64,000 bases of DNA from Membranipora membranacea (GCA_914767715.1 OU612073.1:10602001-10666000), one strand, 5' to 3'; numbered from the stretch's first letter, positions 25,301-40,300 are shown. The notes: generated from the letters alone by a model not told the origin. Translations and numbers: made by a program.

Positions 25301-28300
25301 CGTCAAGATGTAGCTATAGAATGGACTGAGCAGCTGCTAAATTGTGAATGGACTAAAATGATCTCACTGTAAGTTGTCACGCCATGACATCAAATTCAAA
25401 GCCATTTTTCACAAGGTAATAGTGGTCATAACCCTGGCTTCAAATTGCACATAGGCAGAGTGGCAGTTTGAGCACCTCAGACTAACAATGTACCTTCATT
25501 TGTATCACACAGATGCGAATATCTGAATCTGAGGAGTATGGTGATGATGACTATGGGGACACGTCTAGTCATGCTGCCGCACATGCTTCTGCTCCTGAGG
25601 CTGCTAGGTCAGATAAAGATATTGATATGGAGGAGGATAGACCCGTCACATATCAGGGGGATGATGATGACTTTGAATCAACAACACAAGCACATGAACC
25701 TGACCTACCTGCAAGACCAAATCTACTAGCCAACGGTATGTCGATTGGACCCAATTAACTAGCCAATGGTAAGACAGTTATACCCATTTTACTAGCCAAT
25801 GGTAAGACAGTTAGACCCAATTTACTAGCCAATGGTAAGGCAGTTAGACTCAATTTACTAGCCAATGGTAAGAAAGTGATTGATCATTTGAAAATGTATT
25901 GTAAATGTAATCACTAAAAACATCAGTGATTATGCATGAGCATGAGCCCAGCGTTCTTGTCTCAACTTCCATATGCAAAAGGAAGTAAGCATTTGCAGTG
26001 CAATAACGTGCACCAGACCCACCTTGAAGATGTTTGCATGTTTCTGATATACCTGTCTTTAAGATCCATTCATGTTCTCATTAGTTTCACTCTTGTTTCC
26101 TGGCATAGTTTTGACTTCCCCGCTATGTATCCCGCTCTGCACTGTTGGTGTCACTTTGTTTGATGCGTTGAGTGTTTTTATTGCACAGTTTCGCTCAATG
26201 ACACACTAGACACAAGCCTTGTACACACATCTGGACCGACAGTCGGACAATCAGGTAATATATCCGATTTCCAGAGAAAATGTATGGTTTTGTTGGCCCT
26301 TTATTTATTCATGTATTATTGTATATTCCGGTATTGAGATACAGGCAGCATAGGTGTTCTCTATGTAGGAATAACTCGCAACAAAGCAATATTAATTTAA
26401 AAGTATTTTTCTTATACTCTTTCTTGTTCATGTACTGCATGATTTCCAAATATGAATGTTTTGAATGGGTCCACTGTCAACCTTTGGATTACCACATAAT
26501 ATATGCTCACAAACTTTTGTATGGTCGTAGCCATGGCTTTTACACATACATGGACCCTAGAGGAGTTAATAATTGCTAGAACTTTGTTTAACTAGTTTTA
26601 GGATGGAAGAATATTAGCTAGCACTGATTTTCATAACCTAAATTTGGTGTAAATAAAGTAATGAGATGGTGTAATCTCCAACTAGCCATAAATTCCACAT
26701 TTCCAAGCATGTTCAAATACTATAATCCTCATTGATATGTGCAATAGTATGTGCTTATGTAATGTATGTTTCTATGTCATGTCATTATATATAATGTTTG
26801 CCAGGTGGTATGGGTAACACATCACAGCTAGATTATGACGCAGTACAACAAGCCTATCAGGATGTACATGACAAGGAGGGCACGGCTAAATCCCTCCCCT
26901 TTAACAATCAAAGAGTAGCTACAACGCTGTCAGCCAATCAGAGTGAAGATTTCACAGAGGAAACAGACGAAACATCACGCCAGCGAGGTAATTGGTTTTT
27001 TGTTTGTATTTTTTTATTCTTATATGCACTAGGTCTTATTAGACCGCCCTATTTAACGGGCCCCCTTAAGCTCGGATGGCTTGAATGGGGTAGTACCCTA
27101 TACCATTGCCCGCCGTTGCCGACTACTCTTTTTTCGAAGAGACAGAGGGGCATCTTTATACTGCATGCAAGCACACAGTAGACCTCCTGTATTTATTATT
27201 TATAATGATACTCTGTAGTTTTCTTTTTTAGACTTGACTGGACTTTCTATGGCTCTTATGCAATCGCTATTTACACTCAGCAAAATAATATTAAAAGCGC
27301 CAGTGTTGCAAGTAAACCCATCTAGCAAGATCCAAGATTTCTGGCCTCATGGCTTGAACAACTGAATGTAAAGTCGCAACCATAAACATGCAAATACTAT
27401 AGTGTTTATATGATTATGGTTACAACAAATGTGGTGTTATAACATGTAATTAAAATGTTGTTATTTCAGAAAATGTTCCAGTTTGGCAGACGAGTAGTAA
27501 AAAGGAAGGAGAATCACAGGCTACGAGTGTGTGGGACCTTCAACCCGCAGCTGAGGCGGAGGTAAAGATATGCACAACTTATTTGAATATTTTTAATCCA
27601 TTGTGTAGCTTTCAATTTGAGAAAAGGTGTGTCAGGCTTGACAATTTAGGTTTGTATTGTATTGTGATGAACATTACTCATAACTCATGCAACCAGAACC
27701 GAATTTTTGCCCTCCATAATTCTTACGTAAATAATTAAATGTCCACTCTATTGGTGATTTAAACGTTTTAGCAGGATGAGTCTCCACCTCAGTCACCGCG
27801 TCCGTCTACACCACCAAACACATCCAATCAGCAGTCAGCTTCAAGGTCAGCCAAAGGTCATGAAATATCTGAGCCTAGACCTGCTGATAAACCTAAAAGT
27901 ATCTGGGATCTTGAGCCAGTTTCAGAATCTGACATTCCACCAGAGCTGACTCCAATCAGAACAGCCCCTCCCCCTGAGAAAACCTCAGGTGATGATGTCA
28001 TGGATGGACAGAGAGCTGATTGGAGAACTGGAAGGGTATCTCCGCCCACAGCAGTAGCCTATCAGACAGTAGATCAGCTCAGTCCCATGCTTCATGAACA
28101 GGCTTTCCCCTCAGAACCTCTACATTCAAGTGGTGAACGATCCAAACCACGATTCAAAAAGGTGCGCAGTAATCCGTTTAAATGTCAATTTGCCACAGAA
28201 ATTAAAGTTAAAAACATTCTACCAAAATCAGATTGATGGTTCCTTTTAATAGATAGATGCTAGATATTGATAATATTTATCGCAAATATCAATCAGAATT

Positions 28301-31300
28301 TGCATTATGTATATATACATATTGCAATATGCGTTATGGCAGACGCGATATTTAAAATACATAATGCAATTTGCATAAAGCAAGATGTATGGATGAAACT
28401 TTTAATTTACAGCCAAAATCACTAGGAAAAACGCAAACTATTCAGAGAGCAGGCTCAGCATCCAGAGCTAGAGCTTCATCGGATAAGTTCTCACATGTGA
28501 GTAGCAGCGGATATGGGGTGGTACATCCCTCCCCAACTCGCACCAGATCGAAAAGCCCTCCTAAAACTAAAGCTAAGAGTAAACCTGCTACAAAATCTCC
28601 AAAAAGGAAGAGCCCCTCTAGAAGTAGACAATCATCACCAGGAAAAGGTAAATTTTTCTCATCATACCATTCAGTTGGCGTTGTAGTGGAATCCCATTAT
28701 CACTGTATCATGTTCAATGCCAATGTCTTAATGTCACAATGATTGAATATAACATGGTGTGTTACACCATAATGTTACCTTTCAAACATTGAATTCCATA
28801 TGAGAAGAATCTAATTCAGTGCTTTCAAATTATTTCACTTTCAGATGATAAAGTTTCATTTGATTTTTTATTGATGATTGAGTATGTTGGTAATGATTTT
28901 TATTCTTCCCTTCCAGCTGATGTGATCGAAATGCCATTAGAATCCAGCCCAATCAAGGTGCTCCAGTCAGTGGAATCTTTTGCTAGTTATCTTAGAGATC
29001 AATTTGTATCCTCGACTCCTGCTGCTAAGGTTAGTCTTTGGTATTTGTATTGTTTTGCTTGCCGCTGTTTGGAACTAAAGCAAATTGTAATCCAATCCAT
29101 CATATCTGAAATAATTAATGTGTAAAATGTATCTAAACTTTTTATTCGCCTTAGCACTGGTTCTGATTTTTTTGTACACACACTATTGCATTTTGAGAGT
29201 TTTGAAATATACTATGGTTCATTATACTCCTTGGGCTATAACACAATTTTAATCAGTGCATCATACCAGAGAGTTTAGGAGAAACTTCCTGATCAGACCA
29301 GGGAGTGTGAGACTCGCTGATATGATCATGCATACCGTGATCAATGTTGATCAAGTTTGCCAACATATGGATTTGCTCCCCCTCTGAGCTTATCAATAAA
29401 AGGAGGCAACTTCTAATTCAGACATACTGGGTAAAACTGTATCTAGACAAACTCCACTTCCTTTCATTATTATAGATTGAGTTCTCAGGAGGTGATAAGG
29501 TATTTGATATCGATAAGGCCTTATCTGGTGTTGCTACTGATAGAGAGGCTGCACTTCTCAACGAGGTGAGACTATAAACATATCAATAATAGAGTTGAAT
29601 TGTATTATCCCTGGGGGGGGGGGGAAGAAAATAAAAGCTACAGTATGGTTTAATTACTTTTGGGTTGACTTTATGTGAGCTTGCACTAATTTTGGCTTGC
29701 TGAGAGAAGAGTTTATAAAGAATCAAGAAGGTTGTGTAAATATTGACTGGCCACAAATTTCACTATTTAAACCTTGTGCAATCAGGCAAACTTTTCATCC
29801 AGCAATTACTTCACCCCTTAGGGTATATTGTTTTATCCACTTTGCGCAAGTTCACCTATCAATTCAGGTTGGTTATCTTTGCACCGTAACGTCTTAGATA
29901 ATTCAAATGTGCTGAAGTTTTCAAACTGAAAAGTCACCCAACTCGCAAATGGAAAAAGTTAGCTTCCAGAGGTAAAATGTAAATAAATAAGTCAATTGAG
30001 CCAGTTTGCGGCACTGTTGCTACGGTGCAGAGAGACTCGTATCAGTCGATCTGTAAGCAGTGTGATTTTATCATGTTTATGGATTAGATTGTGGGTTTGT
30101 TGAGCTGTGATCTTACTGTCTGCTTTTACTTGTCACTTTGAATGGCAGACTTCGTTCTCGGTACGCCTTCCCTCTCTCCCTGTGTTAGTCAATGATTTTC
30201 TCAGAGACTTGTTTTTTGGTTGTCAGGTGCGGGAGTGGCAGAACAAGTGGAGAGAAGAATGTCGTATGAGAGAAAAGTTGAACGCTGACTTCCTGTCAGC
30301 ACAGAGACAATGGGAGCGTTATTCTGAGGAGAGCAGGCTCAAACATGAACAAGAAATCGGCAAACTTAGACAGCAGGTCTATATACTCGAAGCCAAGGTA
30401 GGCTTGTATTGTTTATAAGATAATTGATATGAGAATACCAGCTTGGTTGGATTACATAGTCACTTGTAACAAGGAGAAAAATTTTGTCTGGGTGAGCAGG
30501 AAGGGCTGAGCCATTGAAGCAGTGTCAGTGAATACGAGGAATTTCATGAAATTATGCAAACACTCATGAGTTTCACAAGATTCTGGCAACTTTGTAAAAT
30601 TTTGTATAATGATTATGGTTTAACATTTGTATATCCCATCCTAAGCAAACTCTCAGCTTACGTTTTATTCAGTTTTACTGAATTTAGAGTTTCTCCCCGC
30701 GATGTGCAGGGATTAGTAGACAAATTTGAGCTAAGTAATTAGAAGCTATAAAGTGGTATTTAGAGTTTCTCCCTGCGATGTGCAGGGATTAGTAGACAAA
30801 TTTGAGCTAAGTAATTTGAAGCTAAAGTGGTTAATTCACAGTACAATTGAATGAGCTCATACTCCTCACCTATCTCCGCTCTGTCCTGTTCGAGTAGCAG
30901 GTGCCTGCCGGAGACCTAGTTCTACTAAACTTCTCCATCTAATCCTGTCCTGAGCATCCTCTTCACTGAGGGAACAGGATTGGAGATCCTTCTTGATTGT
31001 GTCCTTCCATCTATGCTTCTGACGTCCCCAAATTGAATGAGCTCATAATGACTGAGATTTATTCTTTTTTTACTCCCAATTCAGGCCTCAATGCAGCCCG
31101 GTTCCGAGGAAAGTGATGAAGGTAAGACTGACTCAATAGTAAAAGATAAAATCTCTAGACTAGAGTCTGAGATACAGAGCCAGGAGAAGCTAATCTCAGG
31201 CTATCAGATTGAAAATGAGAGACTTTATAAAGATATGAAACAGACAGACACATTACACAAAGCTACCTACGACAAACTGTACCATGAGAATCACAAACAA

Positions 31301-34300
31301 GCATCAGAACTCGCTCAACTAAGGTCAGCATCAATAAATGTCTTTACATTTCTTGCCATTGTTGTTTGCAGTATTGTATATTGAATATGAATTGATGTAT
31401 TACCATACAAGAGGACACAATCCAAGTGCCAGACCTTGTTTCACTATTTTGACGCATGCTAATACAAGATTAAAATGACTCAACCAATTCTAGAAGCTTT
31501 GTAATGCATTTATTTGCATCGCTGTGTATATAACGTGTGGGCTGATATTCGATAGGGAGTATTTGGCTCAAAAAGAAGGGGAACTGAGGCTACGAGGTGT
31601 AATACAGCCCACAGAGTATGGACAAACTCAGGTTATCCATCAACCAATCTCAGATCCTTCTGAAACTAATCGACCAATCACTGCAGCTCTAGGTGCTGGT
31701 CGCATTGCTGAACTCAAAACACAGCTTCATAAAAACAAGGTGATATAATTAAAAATAACATGAGAAATGAATTTTATTTCGTTACTGTTTGTCTGATGTT
31801 AGAAGGCTTGTAGCCAACTATGACAATTCTTAGTTGATGTAATTAGCGAACATTGAAAAAGCAACTGTTCTCTCTATAGTTCGTAATTATTTGCTTTCGT
31901 GCCCCAAATTCTCCATGTTCTAGTTTCAAGATGCTATTGTTCAAATTCCAACATGAAACAAAAGCCAGTGAACTGCCTTTTTCTTGAAGCTGGTTGAAAT
32001 TCTTTGCCGATGATGAGGAACACTTAAACAAAACGTTTAATTATACGTAAAAGCAAGCCAGACCGACAGCGAGATTGCACTATAAGCACGTGTATTACTG
32101 ATTGTTAGATTCAGTTGAGTGTTGGTACCTTATATTTGCCCCTTCCGCAATCTATAATTTTTTACCTCTGGTCATTTCAACAAATTCCTTCTGAGGATAT
32201 TCAGATGACATGAATAAGATCATTCTTTATCGATATGAGTTACACCTGCAGCTGTATATATTATGATCATTGCGATAGCAAACCTCGTATTTCAGGCTGA
32301 TATGGGCACGCTGGGAGCTCAGGTTAGCCTGCTGACACAGAAGAATGCTGACTTATACACACAGTTCGATCACATGACCAGAGAGAGGGATAGACTGAAG
32401 GAACTACTGCTCGTCAGTAAACAGCCTGCTGAGATGAAAGTCATACAAGAGAGATATCAGCAAGAGATCAATGTCCTTGAGAAGCGAGTATGTTATATTA
32501 ATACACAGGTTTCCTGAATTATTGGTCACCTGTCTTAAATTGAAGTTGTTTCCTCCTGTGGATGAAGCAGTTTATATTATGAAGGCCATTGGTTGAGAGC
32601 TTCAGACAGCGAATTCACTGCCTATTTTTATTTCTTTTAAGATATTGTAGTGTGTTTTTTATCGGTTTATTGTTTAACTTGATGCACAAAATCCTTACCA
32701 CTGTGTTGTGTTATGTTTCTTCCAATGAATCGATTGTGTATGAACACTTTGCAGTTTTGGCAAAGATCGAGTCAATTCACACATTTTCATATCATTGCCA
32801 CACATTGATAATGCAGTAATCTTGTCCTGTTAGAAAATGTCATGAATGATTGAAGCTCCACACAGTTTTCACCTACATCTGATTCGTACAATTCCAGATC
32901 CGTTGGTATGTCGATAATCAGAAGATGCTGGATACAGATGTAGACAGATTAAGACAGAAAGACTGTGAGATAAACCAACTCAATAACAGAGTCAAACAAC
33001 TCGAAGATCAGGTATTCTCATAGACTTAATATTTATTATTAGTAGTATGCTGTTTCAATTTTGTTAATGCTTTTATTTACCTCAATTTTCATCTTGACAA
33101 TGTTCTTACATCTGTGTCAATTGAAAAAAAAAGAAAAACAAACTGGAAAATAAACATTAATAAAACAATAAGGGACAGACAAGTATTTATGAGGTTAGCA
33201 TGGTCTGGCATCGTTAAGCTCAAGTTTGATTCAGTTTTCTTTCACTATTCTTGCTTAAACAGTCAGGTGTATTTATAAATTCCTGCAGCCATAACCCAAA
33301 TTAACTACATTATAAAGATAACATGATAATAATCCAATATTACTCACACAGAAAGCCAAGTCATATGATGCGACGCAGAGAGCTAAAGACAGAGCTGGAG
33401 ATACAAAGAGAATCAAAGATCTGGAGAGACAAGTGAGGGAGATGGAACAGATTGTCAGAAAGAGAAACCCCAACAGGTAGGACTATAAAGTTCCTTGCTG
33501 CATTCGCTATGTTTACCCTACAAGATGAAAAATGAGGTTTATTGACTCGCTAATATCTATTTCCTGTCTGTATACATAAACCATGCTCTTTTCTGTCAGT
33601 AATCACAAGAGTAGTAGTTATCCTCACAATATCATTGCAAAGATAGCTCCTCATTGAAATACTAAAAATCCTTAACAGTAGGAAAGAGATATTTTCATGA
33701 CTGACCTCAGATTCAGGTTCGAAAGTCATTTTTGCTGTTAGTGCATTCAGTTCTCAGCAACATCATGGGCGCTGATTGAAAATGAAATCCACTAATAGTG
33801 ACCCAGAAATCATTTGAGAATTTTGACAAGTGTGACAGCAGATCTTTCATGAAGGGTCTACAATATATTATAGTATCCCATCACTGATATGGGCGGCCTC
33901 AGTGATGCCTGATACACAGGGAGATAAGTCACCTAGTATGAGATTTCTTGAGGATAGAGTATCTAAACTAGAGGCGGAGTTAGCTGATAAGGACGGGGAT
34001 ACAAGTCGTCTCCTTAGGGCTATGGAGCAGAAGTGTCAACAGTCTAAGGTATGATCCACGCGTACATCTAGATTGTACTGTAAGGATGTGCATCTCTGAT
34101 TGTAAGAGTCCATCCTGTCAATTAAGTACCTTACAGGTGACTGCCAAATAATCTATATGTTGACCTCTGAACTTGACCATGAATTAACTCATGCCCAATA
34201 GATCAGAGACATATAAGTATAATTCTACATTCCGATCATTATTCAGTCATGGCTTGACTTCAGACTTGCGCAATGTCATTATGCATGAGTATATATTGAA

Positions 34301-37300
34301 CAAACAGCGAATCAAGATGCGAATAAAGATCACTTCAATTTTACACACTACGGTCGAGTCTCAGTTTTCTTTTCATCACTAGAGCCTGTTGCTCTTGTCA
34401 ATTAGGGTCCCCTTGCCCATTTCTAGAAACAACAGATTGAGGGACTCCATGAATTGAAAGTGAAACTGTCACAAATGAAGTACCTCTCAGGTCTTTTAAG
34501 TTTATTTAATTCAATTCACTCTGTCAGCACTTTGAAAATAGTCTGATATTCATATGTAAACTTAGACGTTGTGGTTGATAATTTTATGAATAGGTTGTAC
34601 CTTAATCAAGTATGGTCCAGTTTGCCTGAATTCGGATTTGCTCCCCTGCTACAGATAAGGCTCGGCTTGACAGTGGAGGGGAGCAGTTTTAGACACAGGC
34701 AAACTTGATCAAACTTTATCTAGCTAGATAACAACTCATGACCTGTACTTATCTATTAATTGTCTCCTCTTTCCACAGATTGTGTATGAGCAGCGTATCG
34801 ATGAATTAGAATCACAACAAACATCAGGACAGCGATCCGAGACTAGTCGGCACACTACAATGTCAGCGCTAGAGAAGGACTTACAGTCAGCAAGAGAGCA
34901 ACATCGGAAACGGCAGCAAGAGTTACAAATTGTCATAGACGGCCTTAATCAGGAGATAGCTAAACTCAAACACAATAAGGCTGGTATGTATATCTTCTAT
35001 GGCGGTTTGTAAAAAAATTATGTACTATTATATTATATTATATTATATTATATTATATTTTATAAAACATTGAGTCTATGGATGTCTGCCACGGATATGA
35101 GAGATTTTGTTTGGCCCTCTGATTGAAAATACTAGGGCACAAGGATCGGTCTGGTACATATAACAATTGACTTTTACAATTTATTATGGCTCTATAGTTT
35201 GGAGTTAGCCCTCCTTGTTATGTTTTATCACTGATTTTGGCTGAGCTATTCAAATGCAGTAGCATACCAGTAGCATGGCAGCCTTACAATAGTATGAGAT
35301 ATGTTGATACTTGGATCAGTCATTTACATAACCTAGCATTGGCTATATCACGCTGTATTTAGTACATACAGTAGCCAATTTAAATTAGATAGCCAATAAA
35401 TTCAATCAAGTTTAATTGCTGAGTTTTTAATGCATCAGGTGTTTTTGTTTCATTTTTTTAAGTATTCATTAGATCCTCTGCTTTGTTTGTTGATAGTTGA
35501 GTTGAAGTCAGAGACTCGTGTTCTGAGGCAGTCCAAAGAGCAGGGAGAGCTCCTCACAGCTAGCCTCGATCATCAGCTGAAACTAAAACAAAGCGAGATA
35601 GCAGAGCTACTGGATACTGTCGACAGGTTACAGAAAGAGAAGAGACAACTCCTGGTGGAGCTCAATCATGTACAGTCTATACTAGCAGAACAAGGTAAGA
35701 TTTCATGTGCGAGTTCATGGTAAGGAAATATTGATAGCCCGTGTTGGGGCAACTCCAGATGCTTACACTTAGAATACCTAAAACATGGATAAATGAGAAG
35801 AGAAGCTGCCTGGGAATATGGTATTTTGCAGAGTAAGGTGACTTTTTTCATAGGTTTGACCAGGGAGGACAGGACACCCTTCCTGGTTTGACTTTGAATA
35901 TACAAAGTTTACACTCCAACACTCCCAAATAAGACAGCATTGTAATCTACCCCTGAACAATCTAGTGTATCATATATAGCCAGTTATAGACTCTCCAGTG
36001 GCTGGGGAGAAAGCCTTGAGAGAGAACTTGAAAGGCATATATAATATGCAATTATCCTCCGCTGAGGAGCAAGTTCATGGTTTGCCAAAAACTGTGCCCC
36101 GCCTTCCAGCATGCGAATCCATTTTAAGCTCATTCTCATGACCATTCATTGTATTTTGTATTTCAGAGAATCAGCCTCCTGGTAGATCACCAAAGAAGAC
36201 AGTTAAGTTGGACAGTAATCCACAGATTATCCCCACTATGGACCACGACAATACCAACGGAATCATAGACAGTAAAACGAGAGTTATGCCCTCTTCTTCC
36301 TCGTCAGCCAATCATATCAACTCAGAGACTCGAGTCATCACAGCCTATAGTCCTGATAAGAAGAGGGAGTACAGGGCTGATGAGTTTACTGCTGAGCATA
36401 TATCAGATGTTCTGGCTATGAATAAAACTCTGACTATCAAGGTAGGCAATGCTGAAATGTGGCCAGCATCATGTTTGGGACACCCAGTATCCACTACGAT
36501 TCCCGTCGCCGGGCGACGGCCGGGCGGTGGGCAAAGTCTGGGGGCTCAGACTACTATGATAGAAGATAGCAAGGCTGTAGGTTCAGGGAAGCATTAACAA
36601 CAGTTTTCAACATAATGGGGAGAAGGGGTCTATATGACAAAACAAAATGATGTGATGCATTTTCATATGTATCAATGTTAGTGACACCTAGAGTCCATTT
36701 ATGATAGGAGGTAGCTAACCAGTGAGTTAAAGAAATCAAAATAAACAGTAGTGAACATAACGGGAAGATGGGGCCCATATTACCAAATGCTATGATGTGA
36801 TGCATTATCATACGCATCAAGACGCGATCAAGTTAGATCCTATTCGTCTGCATTAAGGTTGCTCCCATTTACCTCGAGAGGGGGAGCAACTCAAATCCAG
36901 GTAAATTGGAGACTGATTTTGATATGCACCTTCTCTTCTATAAATATTGTGTTCATGTTTATCGTAGTATGAGGATAGTCAGATAGCCTTATCACAGCTT
37001 AGAGTGGATCATCAGAAACAGTTAGCTCAGATGGAGGCTGATTTCAGGCAAGAGCAATCTCAACTACAGGACCAGGTAATAAACTATTTACTTCTTATAC
37101 ACATGTCTGGTAAAATGGTGTTCATTGAATCAGGGAGTTTAGGACATAATCCCTGATTGAATACAGTATAGCCTAATAACTAACTGAGACTTCAATCTCA
37201 GAATTGTCACCTCATGGCCGAGATATTTGCAGAATAGCATAGGAAAATCTGGGGAGGGGGCAATGAGCTAGGTTCTTTAATGAGTTTTACTGTGGCGATA

Positions 37301-40300
37301 TCAGCTTCATCGCTATGGCATGTGTGCAGACCAATACTCCGCTTTTATTTGAGAGCCCAAAACTGTATGATAATTTAGTGCATGGGAAGCATTTAAAACT
37401 TGTTGAAGAGTCTTAAAACTCGCTGAAAATTCTGATTTGCTGTAATACTTACCGTTTATATAAATTTGGCTGAGGGGGGATTATGTTTTACAAACTGACA
37501 AGATTTTGCAAAACCAACTCAAAGTAAGACATCATCCTATAAATAAAGATAGAGGTTTGTGTCTGAGCAACTTCAAATGCTAAATTTAATCACCAGTTTT
37601 ACCGCAAATAAAAGCCTTCGATGACACGGCACTTTACTGTCTCTTTGCTGAGTCAGTGAGTTATAAAATTCAGCATAATATTGCCTGGTAAAAACATTTG
37701 CCAAAATTACTGGTTTTCAAAGTCAAGTCGATGCTCTCAGAAATAATAGACTTACGAAAATTTCATATCACATTCTGACACGATTAGCCGATTAAGGATG
37801 AGTCGCTGATGGTTTTTATCAAGTCAAGATTCTGTGAAAATGATAAACTCTGCACTCTTGCCATCAATTCTGACATTGATAGCTTTATAATATCAAAGTT
37901 TTGACAACATAATCCATATTTGGTGACTCAATAAGGATGTATTTCTGGGTTGATTTCTTGTTAATTTTGTGTTTTTCCTTATTATATCCCATCTCGTATC
38001 TTATGTAATCTTGGGAGGATTGTGTGTCATGTCTGACCATCTTTGGCTTCCTTATTTATAACCAAATGTTTACTTTCATGACATCATAAGGTACACTAGC
38101 AGTAGCTTGAGTGCCCCAAAAGCTGTATTTCTTGAGGCAGTAGCGGCGCCGCCCCTAATTCAGGTTTGGCACATGAACTACATAAGCTAGCTGCCAGTAA
38201 CTTCCTCTATGAATTAAGCGTAATTGATTTGTTGTGAAATGTCAGATAGGGAAACATGATGTTTATACCTAGTCGACTTTCCATAATAAAGTTGGAAGCT
38301 GGAAGTGAGGTTTTTATTTACTGATACAATCACCACATAGTTATATTTTACTATGACTTGCGTAATGCCATGCAAATCATGTTTTGTCGAGGTGGTCTTG
38401 AAGCTTTATTTGATGTACCATCCTGATGGTTGCCAATTGTATGAATGATGAGATGGGCAATTGCTCAAGGTGCTTGCTATTCCTTGCCAAGCAAATGGTG
38501 TCACGGGTGTGGTGGGTTTGAATCCTATTGAGGAAGCATTTCTTGATGGACTGCTCAAACCCGCAGCACCCTTGGGTATATCTATTTCTGATCGGTTTCA
38601 GGTCCACAAAAGTTTAGCCAGGTAACTCAAGTTATTACCAAAGCCATCATCTAAGTAAGACCAACAATCAATATGTAACTTCTTGATCCTATCTATTTGA
38701 CCACATCATTGTGGACACAGCTTTTTCTCTCTTTTTTTTAGCTCAAGTGCGCTGAGTTAGAGTTTCACAGAGAAAAAGACAAGCTGATCGCTAAGTACGC
38801 TATAAGACAGTCGGAGAGTGACGTAACAAAATATAAGAATGAAATCAGTAGCCTCGAGGTAGGTACTCATTCTACAAAGCTGAAGTAGTTTGACCTGTTA
38901 TAGCAAAATGTACACCTTCTCCCTCTCCTAGGATTATACACCCTGTCTCCTACCAAGCGGTAGAATCAGTTGTCAAGGTCATCTAATTTCGGCAAGCCAT
39001 TAGTTTCAGCGCTTAAACTGTGACAGGACAGCTGGTAGTAGCATTGATGGTTGATAATGAAATGCTGCTACCAGCTATCTCCCTAATATTTTTATGCGCT
39101 TAAACTAGCAAGCCATAGGTCCCTCACAATATTTCAACCTGTGATTAGGGTAATGCCACAGATTTGATCCAAATAATATGAAAGTATCAAATATTAAAGC
39201 TTTCAAGACCAAGGGTGTAACTTATTTACAAACTGCCAAAATTATTATCTAATCATTCATCGTCGAGATGATCGCGACCTGGTTATAGGTGCCCATCCAA
39301 AATGTTTGATCAAACCATGTATCTTCTTCTTTTGGATTTGAACTTTATTTGGCAGAAATATTTATTGCATGACAAATTACACCATGTCCAAAACCAAAAC
39401 CGGGTGTAAAAAGCAAATTATAATAAACAAACACTTTGAAAATTCTCCCATGCGAGAGTTTGAATATTTGTGAACGGATTTGCTCAATAGAAAGTGATTG
39501 CACAGATTAGGTTCATAAAGCTGTGTTCATTCTTAATCAGAGACCCCCAGGTGACCTCGGTCAGCTAACTTCCTGATTGCCTGGGGATTTAAGTCATCAA
39601 AGAGTACTCATACTGTTTGAACAACAGCTTTACTATTTATACATGCTAAGCTTTATACATCACAAAGTGTTCATAAATCTCCATAATCAAACCCCCCCCA
39701 AACCTTCGGTTTGCTCTCACAGTATAATCTCCCTAAATGTACAATAGCGTAAGTGTAAAATCTTGACTTAATCTTTGAGCCTTTGAATAACTTTGAGGAA
39801 GTTTGAAATCCGAGGCAGCCTTTTAGGCAGCAAATGATGCAACAGTCAATATCCTTATTTATTGTGTTATTCTCAAAATCTCAGACATTTGGTTTCCACA
39901 CTTAAAAGGGGAAAACCCTTATTTGTTATTTCATATGATTTATTGGGGGGGAGGGGGGGGAGGGGGGCGTAGGCATTAGGCAAATTAGCCCAATGCCAGT
40001 TCTATTTCACAAAATAGCCTCACTCAGTCTGACTGCCAAACTTGTCTTACAGCTATAATATATAAATAAAAAGAAACTATTTGCTGTTATTAGGCGTAAT
40101 CCGCAGCCCATCTTAGTCATAATTTCCATGGCTTGTCCCTTGCAAAATCTAGTGCTGTTAATGAGGCACTCCATTGGTCATGATCTATGGTGCACCTCAA
40201 TGTTTGGAGGACAATCAATCAGTAAGATCTTAATCTGATGGAATTGGGTATCAATTTCTAACAATTCATTGTTTTAAGTCTATCTCATGAAATGGATCAT

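Noticed and set aside
28846-28916. Alternative upstream acceptor for CEP162 exon 15
   Set aside because: TTTCAG at 28839-28844 would add an in-frame stop-containing stretch; the TTCCAG at 28911-28916 keeps phase.
39029-39076. Hairpin AGCTGGTAGTAGCATT / AATGCTGCTACCAGCT in CEP162 intron 28
   Set aside because: The 16-base stem does not extend outward, too short for a microRNA precursor; probably a chance or repeat-derived inverted repeat.
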